NCBI GenBank assembly: GCA_036362985.1
Contig: JAYGXS010000002.1
Coordinates: 92,906,442 to 92,970,441 of the forward strand
Reading direction: 5' to 3'
Origin: Ligula intestinalis
Lineage: Eukaryota > Platyhelminthes > Cestoda > Diphyllobothriidea > Diphyllobothriidae
DNA: 64,000 nt
Position numbers and translations under genes: made by a program. The notes below the pieces were generated by a model. It did no database searches. It saw only the letters and a program-made list of their open reading frames with translations, and was not told the origin of the DNA. Shown one piece after another: positions 11,290 through 22,900 of this stretch. Within the stretch, counting starts at the first letter, position 1; every line of letters starts with the position of its first letter.

Positions 11290-12310
11290 TCTATGCCGGG
11301 GAAGCTGCGCTTTCTTTATACGAACGCACAGAGTTTGCTTCAGAAGATTGACGAGCTCAAAGTTTGTATAGCTGACCTACAGCCGGATGTCATATCCATT
11401 ACAGAGACCTAGCTACAGGCCGACGTAATGGATGCCAAAATTGTACCCGGAGAGTACCAAGTTTTTCGTCGGGACCGGATACATAGGAGGGGAGGAGGAA
11501 TAACAGTGTTTGTCAAGAAGGGCATCATTGCGTCAGACCGCAAAATTGGTTCCTCTCATGATTGTGAAGCGCTATGGCTTAAACTGAAAACGCATGGTGC
11601 ACCCACTTAACATTTCATGACTGTCTATAAACTGCCAAATCAATCTCCAGAGGGTGGCGAGACCTTGTTTGGACTAATGCGTGAACTGGCCCAAAACGAA
11701 ATTGCGCAGATCAATGGAGATTTTAACGCCCCACTGATTAACTGCGATGAGCTATCAGTTAAGGTTTCTCATGAGTCTTTTAGCTCCAGATTCTTAAAGC
11801 TGACGGGGGACCTCTCTTTCGTGCAGAATGTTTGGTTGCCAGCGAGAATAAAAGAAGCACAAACAGCGAACTGTTTGGACCTCGTACTATCGAAAAACCC
11901 GATTGATACAAGCTAAATTAGGTCAGTCGCGCCTCTTGGAAAGAGTGATCATGTCATGATCCTGTGGGAATATGCTTCAAACACCAATCAACCGAGAAAT
12001 ACGGAGGTTCGGTTAGACTGCTGGCATGGAAATTACACCGCAGTGAGAAATGAACTAGCAGCAATACAGTGGTATGACCTTCTAAACGGTTGTCCGGATG
12101 CCGACCGGAACACTGTCAGGGATCTTATAAGCAAAGTTATGCATCGAAACTGTCCGCTGAAAAAAAGCAAAAAAGGCGAACAGGCCCCCCTGTTTAACGC
12201 AAGATCTGAAGAGCCAAATAAACCGCAAGAACAAACTCTGGAGAAGGTACGCATCAACACGCCAGCCTTCACAGTACGAAGAATTCCGCCAGAAGCGGAA
12301 CGAGGTTAGA
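11290..12310 (+). pseudogene. LINE-E apurinic-type endonuclease domain, broken
   Basis: The N-terminal endonuclease block reads KLRFLYTNAQSLLQKIDEL, then DVISITET, with the metal-binding Asn and Glu of the exonuclease-endonuclease-phosphatase fold. A stop codon (TAG) follows directly after ITET at about 11410. Downstream are RRGGGITVFVKKG, an NGDFNAP block, DLVLSKNP and GKSDHVMI (the SDH motif), interrupted by further stops near 11608 and 11914. The order is that of a CR1/Jockey-type LINE ORF2 N-terminus. Confidence 0.75.
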
Positions 12311-13680
12311 TCAAACATTCGAAAAGCGCGGAAAGACTACGAAGCGAAAATTATCGAGCGGGCCGTAACGAAGCCAAAGGTGCTCTACAGTTACATCAAC
12401 AGCAGGCTAAAAAACAAAAACACTGTTGCAGTTCTAAAAGGTGAAAATAATGAGGAAAATATAGACAAGCTCGAAAAAGCTGAACACCTTAGCAAGTTTT
12501 ATGCATCTGTTTTAACTAAGGAACTGCATTTTAATCCGACAGACTTTCATGCAGAGAGTAATGGCAGAATCCTGGAGGACCTCCGTTTCACAGAAAAAAT
12601 GTAAGGAATGAACTTCTTGCGCTTAATGAAGCTAAGTCTCCGGGTCCAGACAAAATACCAGCAAAGGTACTGCAAGAGCTGGATTCGGAACTTTCCAGAC
12701 AGCTTACGCACATTTTTCAGTTGTCCTTTGATCGAGGCCTCCTCCCATCCGATTGGAAAGTTGCGAACATATACCCTATTCACAGGGGTGGATCCAGAAC
12801 CAGCGCGAACAACTATCGACCGGTGAGCCTAACCTGCATCTGTTGTAAAGTTATGGAAAGGATAATTAAAAAGGCCACTATGAAGTTCCTCGAAGAAAAA
12901 GACTTCTTTGATGGTGCCCAACACGAGTTTCGAGGAAACCACTCCTGCCTGACTAATATGCTTTATTCTACGGAGCAGTGGTCCAAGTCATTAGACGAAA
13001 ATACCCCGTAGATGTTGTTTACATAGACTTTAAAAAAGCCTTCGATAATGTCCCTCACCAATGGCTACTCTACAAAGTTGGCGAATCTGGGATAAGGGGC
13101 AATTTACTAAATTGGGTAGGAGATTTTCTCATAGGCCAATCGCAGTCCGTGTGCGTCGGAAACGCAAAATCCTCTTCAGTGCCAGTTGCGAGTGGAGTGC
13201 CTCGGGGCTCTGTTCGTGGGCCACTATTGTTCCTGTAGGCATGGACTGGTCAGTAATGGAGTCTTGTTTGCAGATGATATTAGAATATGGCAACCCATCA
13301 GAAACGCCTATGGTGAAAAAACTCTGCAAGAAGGACTTGAACGCCTAGGTGAATTGTCCAAAAATGGTTAATGCGGTTTAACTTTGAGAAGTGTGTGACA
13401 CTGTGACTCAAGACGAAGAAAGTGAGCGCGACGGATGACTCACACAACTGCGTACGCGATGGAAGGTGCCTGTCGAACGTCAACGAACAAAAAGATCTGG
13501 GTATGACTATTGTGTCATCCCCGAAGCCGTCTTTACAATGTGCTAGGGCTGCCAAGAGGGCAAACAGTGTTCTGTTTGCCATTAAGCGAACTTTTGTCGA
13601 CATAGATAAAGAACTATTCGGTAAAATCTACGGATCAATTATTCTTTCACATCTGGAGTATGGCGTTCAGGCGAGGTGAC
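12310..13680 (+). pseudogene. LINE-E reverse transcriptase, broken
   Basis: RT blocks appear in order over several frames: SPGPDKIPAKVL, a NNYRPVSLTCICCKVMERII block, AQHEFRGNHSCLTNML, VYIDFKKAFDNVPHQWLL, SGVPRGSVRGPLLFL, LFADDIRIW (the catalytic FADD box) and ILSHLEYGVQ. Frameshifts and stops lie near 12602, 13009, 13236 and 13370. The FADD box, the KAFDNVPH block and the preceding endonuclease fit a CR1/Jockey-superfamily LINE. Inactive copy. Confidence 0.8.
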
Positions 13681-14150
13681 CATGGTTGCAAAAATGTAAC
13701 CAGATGCTGAAAAGAATTCAATGAAGGGCAACGAAAATTGTAAAGGGCCTAAAGTCATTACCTTACGAATGTAGACTAGAAGCACATAGCGTTTTTCCAC
13801 TTGAGTACAGACAAATCCGCGGTGACCTCATACAGACGTACCGCCTTGTGAGGAATCGGGAGTGTGCCCTGAAGTTTGATGACTTCTTCGCCTTCGCCAC
13901 TTCAACCAACCTCCGTGAGCATTCTCTCAAACTGCGGAGAACCCTATGCCATATAGAGGTCCGCAAGCAGTCGTTCTCACAACGAGTCATCGGTGCCTGG
14001 AACGGACTGCCCGAGGAGGTCGTAATGGCGAACTCCACAGATGCGTTTAAACGGAAACTGGATGAACATCTACTTAACACCTACCGTTCATATGTACAAG
14101 GAAGCAGGAATAATTTACACCCCGGAACTACCTATAGATAAAACTTTGAA
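13680..14150 (+). pseudogene. LINE-E C-terminal region
   Basis: After RT the frame gives [42 protein letters not shown] and [11 protein letters not shown]. This WN-LP, FK-LD pattern is the usual C-terminus of CR1-type LINE ORF2 proteins in animals. The reading frame ends at about 14141. It adjoins a repetitive 3' untranslated region. Confidence 0.75.
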
Positions 14151-14480
14151 TTTGTATATGCTACTTACTATTTTACAGAAACACATTTTATGTTGGATAT
14201 ATTATGTACACAAGAGACTATTCTGACTGCTCACACGCACACGTTAAAATTTGTACATGTCTATATGTTACTCACTGTTTATAGTGACATATTTTATGTT
14301 GGATATTTCATGCATACTGATTTCAATAGCGTCTTCAAAGGCATTGCCTACTACCATACTGAACCATATCATCATTTGTTTCGAATGCATATCAAAATAT
14401 TTATAAATTTAAGCATGATCATACCTTTGCATTGGTATTTTTGCATTAGTGTAGTAAATCTACACCACAATGAATAATCA
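14140..14480 (+). repeat. LINE-E 3' UTR with imperfect tandem repeat
   Basis: A unit of about 100 bases containing a TTTGTA-ATG start, an ACTTACTATTTTACAG-like middle and ATTTTATGTTGGATAT recurs at about 14148-14200 and 14250-14310. Short 3' tandem repeats are common at the ends of CR1-type elements. The exact 3' end was not determined. Confidence 0.45.
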
Positions 14481-14665
14481 ACATATGTTTGTCGCAATCA
14501 TCCCAAAGTGGAAGGATTAGGATTTATCAGGAAAGAAATGTACCTTAAAGAAACTAGGCTCTAGTTTGTAGGCAGTTAGGTGAAATGGAGGTTGATGTAG
14601 CACCCAATTTAAGTGCTTGCAGATATATCAGTGAATTAAACAAAATCTTAGATGAATAAGTATTT

Positions 14666-14839
14666 GAGTTGACGCAATGGTGGAAAGAAAATCGAGGCGT
14701 TCTGCGGGACTTGAACCCGCGCATCAGAGAAGGCCTTTGTCGGAGGCCAATGATCTAACCGCTAAGCTACAAACGCCCCACCTCGAGTTTTTTTCACAAT
14801 TGGGTCAACTCAAATTAAGCAAATCTGCCAAACCTTCGA
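14666..14839 (-). repeat. tRNA-like short element with inverted arms and 14-bp target duplication, core in minus orientation
   Basis: The core at 14696-14777 reads on the minus strand as a tRNA-like cloverleaf: a 7-bp acceptor stem (GGCGTTT with GAACGCC), A box TAGCTTAGCGG, a 5-bp stem with 7-base loop at the anticodon position and a T arm GCGGG-TTCAAGT-CCCGC. C replaces the usual T33 and the D stem is weak. Inverted arms flank it: 14666-14696 starts GAGTTGACGCAATGG, and 14782-14811 ends CAATTGGGTCAACTC. The exact 14-mer ATGAATAAGTATTT at 14652-14665 and 14840-14853 is a target site duplication, so this is a mobile short element. Confidence 0.75.
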
Positions 14840-14859
14840 ATGAATAAGTATTTTTTTCA

Positions 14860-15984
14860 AGCTTCATTGGCGTGTGTTCATTGAAAGTGAGTTAATATAC
14901 TACCGGTACGGATGCTGGTTCATTAGAACATTGCAATGATATAGCATGGTTGGATATGCGAGAGAGTAAAACTTGTAGGAAAAGGGATAGTCGGTTACAT
15001 TTGGCGAAAACTGATGGCTGTCATACAAAAACGCAAGCTGAGGCACAACGAAGGGAAGAAATTCCGTAAAAACGCATTTACTAGCAAGCAGGCATTCGGG
15101 GAACGCGCGCAAATGTCGCATAGCGCTTTAGAGTTCCATCCTAAGTTGGTATATCGTACAAATTGCACACTGTTCAGCTGGTAAGAAAGTCGTCATCTTA
15201 ATATGACAGAATAAATTGAGGTTATATTGTATGATGATCACGTGTTAAACAAAACATATGTCCTTTATTCGATTCGGAAATAGATTAGAGATTTATAAGA
15301 TGACATCTTCCAGCATTGGTTACCGCTCGTGACAAACTAAACATCTTATCTATTTAAAAGCCTACGCTCTTGGGCTTCTGCAGATTATTATACACGGCAT
15401 TAACTTAGGAGTGTTGCTTTTCGGCAGTAATTAATATTGATGCGCACATACATTACAGGAATGGGAGATCCTATTCTGGTTAAAGTTGCCTGCAAGGGGT
15501 AAATAATAACACTCCAATTCCAGCATACTTTTCTAACGCACAAAGGAGTAAAGTAATAAAAAAGGTCTTAGGACATAGCCCAACAATTGTATCATGTTCT
15601 TTAATGCCGAACCGCCAGGAGAATCTGACATTAGAGACTCTATCTATGAATCTGATTGCGCATGTAGCATCTGAATGGCATGGATGACCACTCTCGTGCT
15701 CTGTTAGGTGCGTTTTCTACGAAAATGCGCTAAGCAACATATTGATTGGACTTTCAGGTTCCTGCTTGACGCAGGCTACCTAAATGTTCTTGCTTGACAC
15801 GCCCCAAGGTCACTAAGACAGATCCAGCCATTTTGCACGCAGAACATGGCGCTCTGGTTTGTCATAGTATTTGATGCCTTTCTTTGAGAAAGTGCGGCTA
15901 CTGCTGTTCGATTCGCATCTGCAAGAGGCCTCTTTTAGGATGGAAGCCTGACCATAGGCTAGCAACCTTGTCGGCTCTCCAAGG
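14860..15984. other. Unassigned DNA
   Basis: No gene or repeat family was recognised between the tRNA-like element and the LTR-like inverted pair. Confidence 0.45.
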
Positions 15985-16505
15985 GCGTCCAGCCTGTCGC
16001 TGACCACCACAATGATTCCTTTGTTCAATAGCGTTCGATGTACAGGCCACCGAGATGACTTTACACCGCATGCACGCACGCATGCACGCACGCATGCACG
16101 CTAGCACGCACAAGAGCATACGCAAGGCACAAAGCTCCATGGTCAACTGGTCGCGTGACGTTATCCCAATGCGGCCAACTAGGCCACAAGAGAACGCGCA
16201 GACGACCTCTTATAAGCCACTATTACCCCTGAAAGAGAGAGGGTTGCAACAGCGGATGCGTGGAAACGCCAGTCCGCTCCCAATGCTGGGCTCGTCCGAG
16301 GCAAGACGCAAAGAGTTGCAGTCCCCACCCGATAGCGAGGAAGCTGGGGATCAACCCAGCAAGACAGCTCCTCCAGGTTCTGTTCACAGCAAATCCTTCT
16401 CCGGATGGATTCCAGTATTATGCCCTTCTTATTGTGTTCTTCTTTGGGGATTTCAACAGGGCGTAATTCAACGGTGACACAAATCTGATGTCACCGTTAC
16501 AACTC
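15985..16505 (+). mobile_element. LTR-like repeat, left arm of a large inverted pair
   Basis: The segment has a TATA-like CCTCTTATAAGCC at about 16207 and ends near GATGTCACCGTTACAAC. It contains a short GCATGCAC array (about 16067-16105). The reverse complement of the whole block returns at 17200-17690 with roughly 80% similarity. A third related copy, at 18800-19147, has an AATAAA signal where a polyadenylation site would be. TATA box, AATAAA and the short terminal block resemble an LTR, but no gag or pol lies between the arms. Confidence 0.5.
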
Positions 16506-17199
16506 ATAACGACGTCAGTACGTCACCATATTAACACTAACGACGCTGAACCCGTCGGTGTAGCACTGGCGACGCAGGTGAAACCCTCTAAAGTGCAACC
16601 CCTTGCTTAAACTGCCTACTGCATGCGTGCTCTGCTGAGTTTCGTTTTATACGCTATGCACAAGAAACACCTATATAGCATTTTGGAGGTGCGGCTTCAT
16701 GCTTTACATCTAAACGAGAGGTCACGCAGAATGATCAACCCATGTAATTGTGCAATACTGGGCATTTATGAGGTCTTGGTCATCTGCGCTATTGTAGGCC
16801 TTCCCGAAAATTCCTGAGTAAATAAAGCAATAAACCATTGAATATGCTCCCCGCAAATGACCTTGCTGGTAAAAGAGAGGGGACCTATTTAACGCTTGAC
16901 ATTTTCTACTCTTAAGTAACACGCGAAAATTTGTTAAATTACCTAAATGCCAACTTATTTTGACGTCTAAAGTGGGCAAACTCGTTTCAGTTTTCTTGTG
17001 ATACCGTTAAGTGACATGCAATGATAAATTATGGTTACGCGATACATATTTATAAACTTATTGTTCAGAACGATTTTTACCAATATTTTATTGTAGTAGG
17101 AAACAGTCGCAAGAGGTTCGAGTCATCAGTAGTTCTTGTGGCATTCCTCATGTAACTTGTCGCATATACTGTTATAACAACGCGTTCAGCGTGGCTATT
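16506..17199. other. Spacer between the LTR-like inverted arms
   Basis: About 700 bases with no recognised coding domain. If the arms are termini of one element, this would be its internal part; if they are two solo copies, it is unrelated DNA. Confidence 0.4.
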
Positions 17200-17690
17200 G
17201 TTATAACGATGACATCTGACGTGTATCACCATCGAATTACGCCCCGTTGAGATTCCCGAGGAAGAACACAATAAGAAGGGCATGATTCTGGAATCCACCT
17301 GGAGGAGGGTTTATTGTGTACAAAACCCGGAGGAGCTGACTCGGGTGGCTGTTGCCGCTAGTTGGATTGATCTCCAGCGTCCTTGCTATCCGGTGTGACT
17401 GCAACTCTTTGTGTCCTGCCTCGAGCTGAGCTCGGCATTGGGAGCGGACTGGCGTCGCCACGCGTCCGCTGTTGCAACTCTCCCTCTCTAAGGGGTAATA
17501 GTGGCTTATAAGAGGTTGTCTGCCCGTTCTCTTGTGGCCTAGTTGACCGCATTGGGATAACATCACGCAACCAGTTGAACCTCGGGCCTTGTGCGTGCGT
17601 GCGTGCATGCTTGCGGTGTAAGGCCATGCGAGATGGCCTGTCCAGCGAACGCTATTGAACTAGGAATCATTGTGGCGTCAGTGGCAGGCT
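17200..17690 (-). mobile_element. LTR-like repeat, right arm of the inverted pair
   Basis: Reverse-complement partner of 15985-16505. On the minus strand it has a GCATGCACGCACGCACGCAC stretch, GGTTATAAGCC-type TATA region (CTTATAAGCCAC), an ACACAATAAACCC signal and a GGGGCGTAATTCGATGG end. Similarity continues into flanking sequence containing TTCAATAGCGTTCG, so the arms are longer than the LTR-like core. Confidence 0.5.
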
Positions 17691-18016
17691 CAACGCCTTA
17701 CGAGAGCCGACGACGTTGCTAGACTTTCGTCAGACTACCATCCTAACATATACTTTAGCAACCACTTCAAAAGCCAACAAGCTACGATATTTTACAAAGA
17801 CAATTTTCAGACAACCTTTGATCAACACTCACCCATCGCTTAGGAAACTCACTTGTTTCCTTCTGCCGTAGGACTCATTTTACGGCCCAAAATCCGCGTG
17901 CCAGCTTTTAGAGTAGACCGGTGAGCTTTGTTAGAGCATTTACAGATGCACCGTACCATACTAGGTGCCAAGCACTACTATAATATAATTGAGTTAAGTA
18001 ATGTCATGAAAAACCT

Positions 18017-18111
18017 TATTTCAGAAGAAGAAGACTCGATCGCTGGGACAATATGTTTATTCGTCTGACGTTTCGATATCCGTCGCGGATTCGTCATCAG
18101 AGACATGAGTA
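18017..18111 (-). mobile_element. PLE family-2 3' end cut by an assembly gap
   Basis: Minus strand: CTGATGA, a CGAATCCGCGACGGAT stem block, ATCGAAACGTCAG, ACGAATAAACATATTG, CCCAGCGATCGAGTC and a TTC-rich end. This nearly matches the end at 9792-9870, so the copy is younger than most. The rest is lost in the adjoining N run. Confidence 0.7.
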
Positions 18112-18211
18112 NNNNNNNNNNNNNNNNNNNNNNNNNNNNNNNNNNNNNNNNNNNNNNNNNNNNNNNNNNNNNNNNNNNNNNNNNNNNNNNNNNNNNNNNN
18201 NNNNNNNNNNN
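18112..18211. other. Assembly gap of 100 N
   Basis: Exactly 100 unknown bases, a placeholder length rather than a measured distance. It lies inside a PLE copy, as expected for an assembly break at a repeat. Confidence 0.99.
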
Positions 18212-18799
18212 GGAATTTTCGCAAATTTAAGTTCCAGAGATCGCATATATTACTTTTGCATTGTTAATTTCTGATGTATTCACGACAGCAGGACCCTGGA
18301 ACTACATCATGAGAGCCTTTACGGCTTGTTTCTCGGTAGGCAACGATGTTTTGCATAACATTCGTAACACGTGCACAATTCGTGAGCATCCTCGTCTGTC
18401 TCGTGTATGACCACGTTAACTATCTGAAACTGTAGTCAAATGTACCCAAAGTGGAAGTAACATCAACTTCCCTGATCGTCTAGTCACTCATCGGTAGGTA
18501 CGCAAATATTATTCGGTGTTTGCAGCATCTTTTTTAGGTGCAAACTGGAAGATTGCGTATACAGCAGAATTTAGTGGAACCATAAATTTCGCGAGTGCTC
18601 ATCCTGAGGCATCGTACATCTGGCCAACTGCTACAATGCTTCCTCTTGCAATTCGGACTGCCACATGGTCTTTTATCTTCGCTCTAACTGCTCCAAGGCG
18701 ATGACCTTGAACCACTGGAACTGATCGCACACATATGTGCGCACACCCACACGTAAGCTCATACACATGCCCAACAAGTCGAAGTTCCTCAAGGGCCAC
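18212..18799. other. Unassigned DNA
   Basis: Two overlapping frames of about 60 codons occur on opposite strands near 18516-18799. Neither shows a family motif. No gene is called. Confidence 0.4.
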
Positions 18800-19147
18800 T
18801 TAGTTGCGTCACACGATGGACGACCTTATTCCAACACACCCAACCAGACCACAAGCGAACGCGCTTGATAATAATTTATAAGCAGTTGTCATATCTCACA
18901 CAGTTCGTTGCACACGAACTGAGAAAGCCACTGCCTGTCCACTTCAGGCCCGGGCTTCGCCACACAGCCACATCAGGCCCTGGCTGACGCAAGCAGCACA
19001 ACTGCCATCCGAGATAGCAACTCTGGGTCTTGTACACAATAAACTTACATTCAGGTTGCTTCTACTCTTACACCCTTCTTGTTGTCTAACTCTTTGGGGA
19101 TTTCAGGGGGCGTAAATAGACGGTAACACCACTGAAGTCACCGTTAC
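18800..19147 (+). mobile_element. LTR-like repeat, third copy
   Basis: Shares with the 16-17 kb pair the ACCACAAGCGAACGCGC block, a TTTATAAGCAG TATA region, a TACACAATAAACTT signal, CCTTCTTGTTGT, TTTGGGGATTTCAGGGGG and the CGTAAATAGACGGT...GTCACCGTTACAAC end. It lies 3' of the glucose-6-phosphatase gene, in opposite orientation to it. Confidence 0.5.
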
Positions 19148-19483
19148 AACCCATTTCCCCACCAGCTATGTTCCCTTTCGGACATAAATTCACTACTCTG
19201 TCGAAGTACAAGTTCCCGAGAAGCTCACTTTTGTCCAGTCATTCTCGAGGCTGAAAGGAATTTTTCTGAAGAACAATGATGAGACGAGAGCCCAAAAAAC
19301 AGCAAAATGGTTGAGCACACTTTGAAAGTTATCATACACTTAAAACGGCATTCACCCAATGAATTTCAGTAGACATAAGTAAGGGCGCTGAGAGGACAAG
19401 TAGGCAAATGGACGCCAACAAAGTAGCGACGCCAGGGGGGCTAACTAACGTCGGCACTAAGTGGCTCAGAGAAAAGAATGCAA

Positions 19484-19998
19484 TCACTGATTTCTTTTTC
19501 TTCTTCGTCGGAGGGAAACGCCATCACCAGAAGGCGGGTTTTCGAGTTGTTGACCTGAAGGAAGTCCGCTAGTCGGAGGCTGGATAGGATTGGGAGCGGG
19601 TAAGTCCACAACAGGGCTAGCATCCTGAGATGGGAAAGAACAATGCGCTGCCGACTCTACGGCTGGCAGGGAGTTCAGATCGCGGAGGCAGGCACGCGAG
19701 GACATTACGGGCAAAATCAGGCACACAATTAAGGGGCAGACAGTGGCCTTTGCAGTCGTCCAAGCCAGGAAGTAGACATCCGGGGAGGCGGCGTCGGCGA
19801 ACTCTACGGCGGAACGCATTTTTTGGAGGATGGGCAGTGCGAGACGGATCATGTCACTCACAGAGACCAGCAGAGCGTCCACCGTGGTCACCAGGATAAA
19901 CGCCATGGAGGAGGAGAGCAGAATGCGTTTAAGGGTGCTGTTAGCGCGGGGACTGCAGTGGGGCATGGCAGGTCGCAGCAGAAGGGCAACAGCGAGAC
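19484..19998 (-). CDS. G6PC: G6PC last exon with C-terminal tail
   Basis: Acceptor TTTATGATTAAG then LAVALLLRPAMPHCSPRANS, hydrophobic MAFILVTTVDALLVSVSDM, and DVYFLAWTTAKATVCPLIV, followed by a Pro/Ser-rich tail and the end RRRRKRNQ, stop TGA at 19484-19486. The VYFLAW...K..VCPL..CLILP segment aligns with the final membrane helix of animal G6Pase. The tail after it is about 50 residues longer than in vertebrate G6PC. Phase fits: one base from the preceding exon plus GT makes Gly. GC content is higher than the surrounding DNA. Confidence 0.8.
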
Positions 19999-22900
19999 CT
20001 TAATCATAAACGAAAGGCAAGTGTAACACCACTACCAAGAAGGCGACCAGTACGGTACCAGTACAGCTATCAGGTACGATGACTAGGTTTGGTGATACAG
20101 CAATAGTGGGTCAGGAACAAGCTCAGACCCAGCAGCGGTACGAAAACCCTCTCTGTGACTAGTTAATGTGAACAGTGGCTACAGTGATGAGATTTTTACT
20201 TAACAACCGCACGTGGACGCTCGCTGGGTGTACTATAAATCAGCCTGGATGAAGTTTATGACACGCGTAAGCTCATATTCCCATTTTTTATGTTTGTTGC
20301 AAAAATGGGGTGCATGTCAGGTATTGATACAATAATAGGAATATAGTACTAGAATATACTATCCGCTGGTCTTAGTAAGTAGGATTAATAGAATAAGCAC
20401 TCGTAGAAGTGGCATATTACCTCTAGCAGCAGTATTCTAGCCAAACTTCGTAAAATGTGATGGCAGCGGTTGATCAGCTTTATTAGGTACACATAATTTA
20501 ATCTAGCTGGCTGTAGCTTCCTTATACAGTTTAGAAACAAATTTATCTCTTAGTTTAGATTCGCTTAGATTTGAAAGTGTAGAATTGTCCTCAAAGTCTA
20601 GTCAAAGCTTTCAGCCTACTGCAGTCTCAGCGACACTCTTGTCCTCGAGTATCCTACTTGCAGAGCACCTATTTAGAAAGATGATGGTCTGACCTGTGAC
20701 AATCGGCAGCATCAGTACTACTACACGTCTTGTGAAGATTGTGGGGATATGAGCCCAGCGTCAGTTTCTGACTAATAAAAGAGAGGAAAAAGTTCCAGCA
20801 ATACCATCACTCAGCCGCACCCCTAGTCAGTAGTATTCGAAACATACCACAAGATCATGCACCTCGACATAAGCGACAGCAGAGTGTATTGTTTCGGAGA
20901 AGTGCGCAAGGAGTTTTTTCACTATTTGTTCTCTTTCATTTTGTTCCAGCTAACGGCTCGTGTCACTGGCCTCGCCTATGAGCCGATATACTTTAATTAT
21001 GTAATATTATCTACTCGTGATAAGTGAGTAGTCGTGTATGTTCACTACTGTGAACGACAGCTGTTTGAAATGTTATACAGTATCGGTGCATTTTTCAGTC
21101 ACTATGTCGCCAATAGGGAGCTCAATTGCGCTTGCCTATCTTCCCCTATTGAGATGGTCGAGCTATCATCACACTCAAGTCCACCATGCGTGATTATAGT
21201 TCAGCAAGTCAGAGCCCGCATGCCGGTCAACAAATTATCAACGAGCAAGAGAGTAACTATAGTTAATTATCGTTGTCTGTTAGCCGTAATGACTGTATCC
21301 TATAAATACTACAAATTCCTGTGGATATGATATCCGTATATGCTAGTGCTTTCTGCTGATTTCTCTGATGAGGAATCCGCGACCGATCTCGAAATGTCAG
21401 GTAAATAAAAGTGTTGCCACAGCGATCGAGTCGTCATTTTTTCAAAGTACAAACAGTCAACTCATTTCATCCGCATGTGAAAAGCACGACAGTGTCCGTG
21501 GGATCCTAATCCACGCCAGCAAGGAGGGGCCGTTAATACAGCCAACACTCTAGTCAAACAATCTATCGAGGCCTCGTCACAGTCGCGATTTTAAGCACAT
21601 TTGGGTCGATTTACGCATCCAGCTTATAGCAACCCGTGGAACTCACCAATTCTGGTACCGTAAGTTGACTGCCTAATCACGATTTTCTGAGCACTCAATC
21701 TAGAATACACCAGATGACTACTTACCATCTGTAACGCCCGTCAGTACCCCAGAGCTCCTTGGCATCCGTTTCGATACACCATTCACGTTCACGGACCATA
21801 CCAGGGAGGTCGCAGGCAAAGTGAGCCGCCGCACGAAGGTCCTCAGCGCTTCTTAGGGCTGCACGAAAGAGGCTTTGGCGATCTACATTCAAGACGCTGA
21901 CCAAGCCACACGTCACTTATGTGGCACCAATCTGGTCTCAAACGATTAGCTCTTCCAGCTCTGCCATCATGACAGGCTCCAAGCATCTTCACCAGAGAGC
22001 CGTTGTCGAAGCACAACTAATCTACCACACCATGGTCCTTTTAGGCGGATATCGATGTACGATTGCGGCCTCGGAACAACAACTCTTGAGGGTCATTTGC
22101 TGTACCTTGGGTCAACTACGCAGTGGCTACTCAATGACCCTTCGCCAGTACCAACACCGGTTCGACCTGTTCACATCCGAAAATTGTCCCGATTGCGGCA
22201 CCTCTCCGTATGACTGTCAGCATCTACTTGCCTGCAGTTCCCGGCAAGGCGCCCAATTCACCGCCGTGGACCTTTGGCCTAAACCATTCGAGGTCGCGGC
22301 TTTTCTCTATTTTCTGTTTGGACTCAGGCAAGGGTTCTTGACTAAAGTAGGCCTACGAAACATACTAGGATATAGTTACAACATACGACGAAAAAAGGAC
22401 ATGCAAAAAAGGGAACAGCAATTACCCAGTACTGATCCCGATATTCGAGCAAAGCTGGCGATAAGGCTGGTGGAGGCGTGCACCCACTCGGAACGAGCAC
22501 AGGCACCTCGAGCAAGACGTTCGCTCCTGTTAACATCTACACCCATCCAGGCCAGAGCTTGGCCAAAGGCTATAGCCAACAGTAGTGAGGCAACAGACAG
22601 GCAAATAAGTTGAAGCGGCTGTAGGAATCTAGACGGGATCCGCTCACTGTAGGTCTGTGAACCATAAACGTAGCGGTAATCCTCAGTGTAGATGCTGGCC
22701 CACTTGGAAAAGGCCCAGCCAATGAGTGCACCTAAAGGGTAAAGTTGGAGGCAATAAGCGGTTCGTTCGCATGGAAAAATGTTGTCAGTTTGGGGGCTGT
22801 TCAGAGGTACTCACCTGCAATAAGACCGCCAAGCACCTGATGTGGAAAGTGGGCTGCGACGTATAGACGACTGAGGGAAACCATAAGGATATAGGTTCCG

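Noticed and set aside
14696..14777. A functional tRNA gene
   Set aside because: The acceptor and T stems are good, but the D stem is weak, position 33 is C and it sits inside a mobile element with a target duplication.
19630..19899. Plus-strand frame over the last G6PC exon
   Set aside because: It is the complement of the exon; low complexity Arg-rich reading typical of an antisense shadow.
21921..22613. A 230-codon open frame on the plus strand
   Set aside because: Only the first 140 codons are LINE-D. The rest is antisense to the G6PC exon at 22436-22742, whose own strand has matching splice sites and family motifs.
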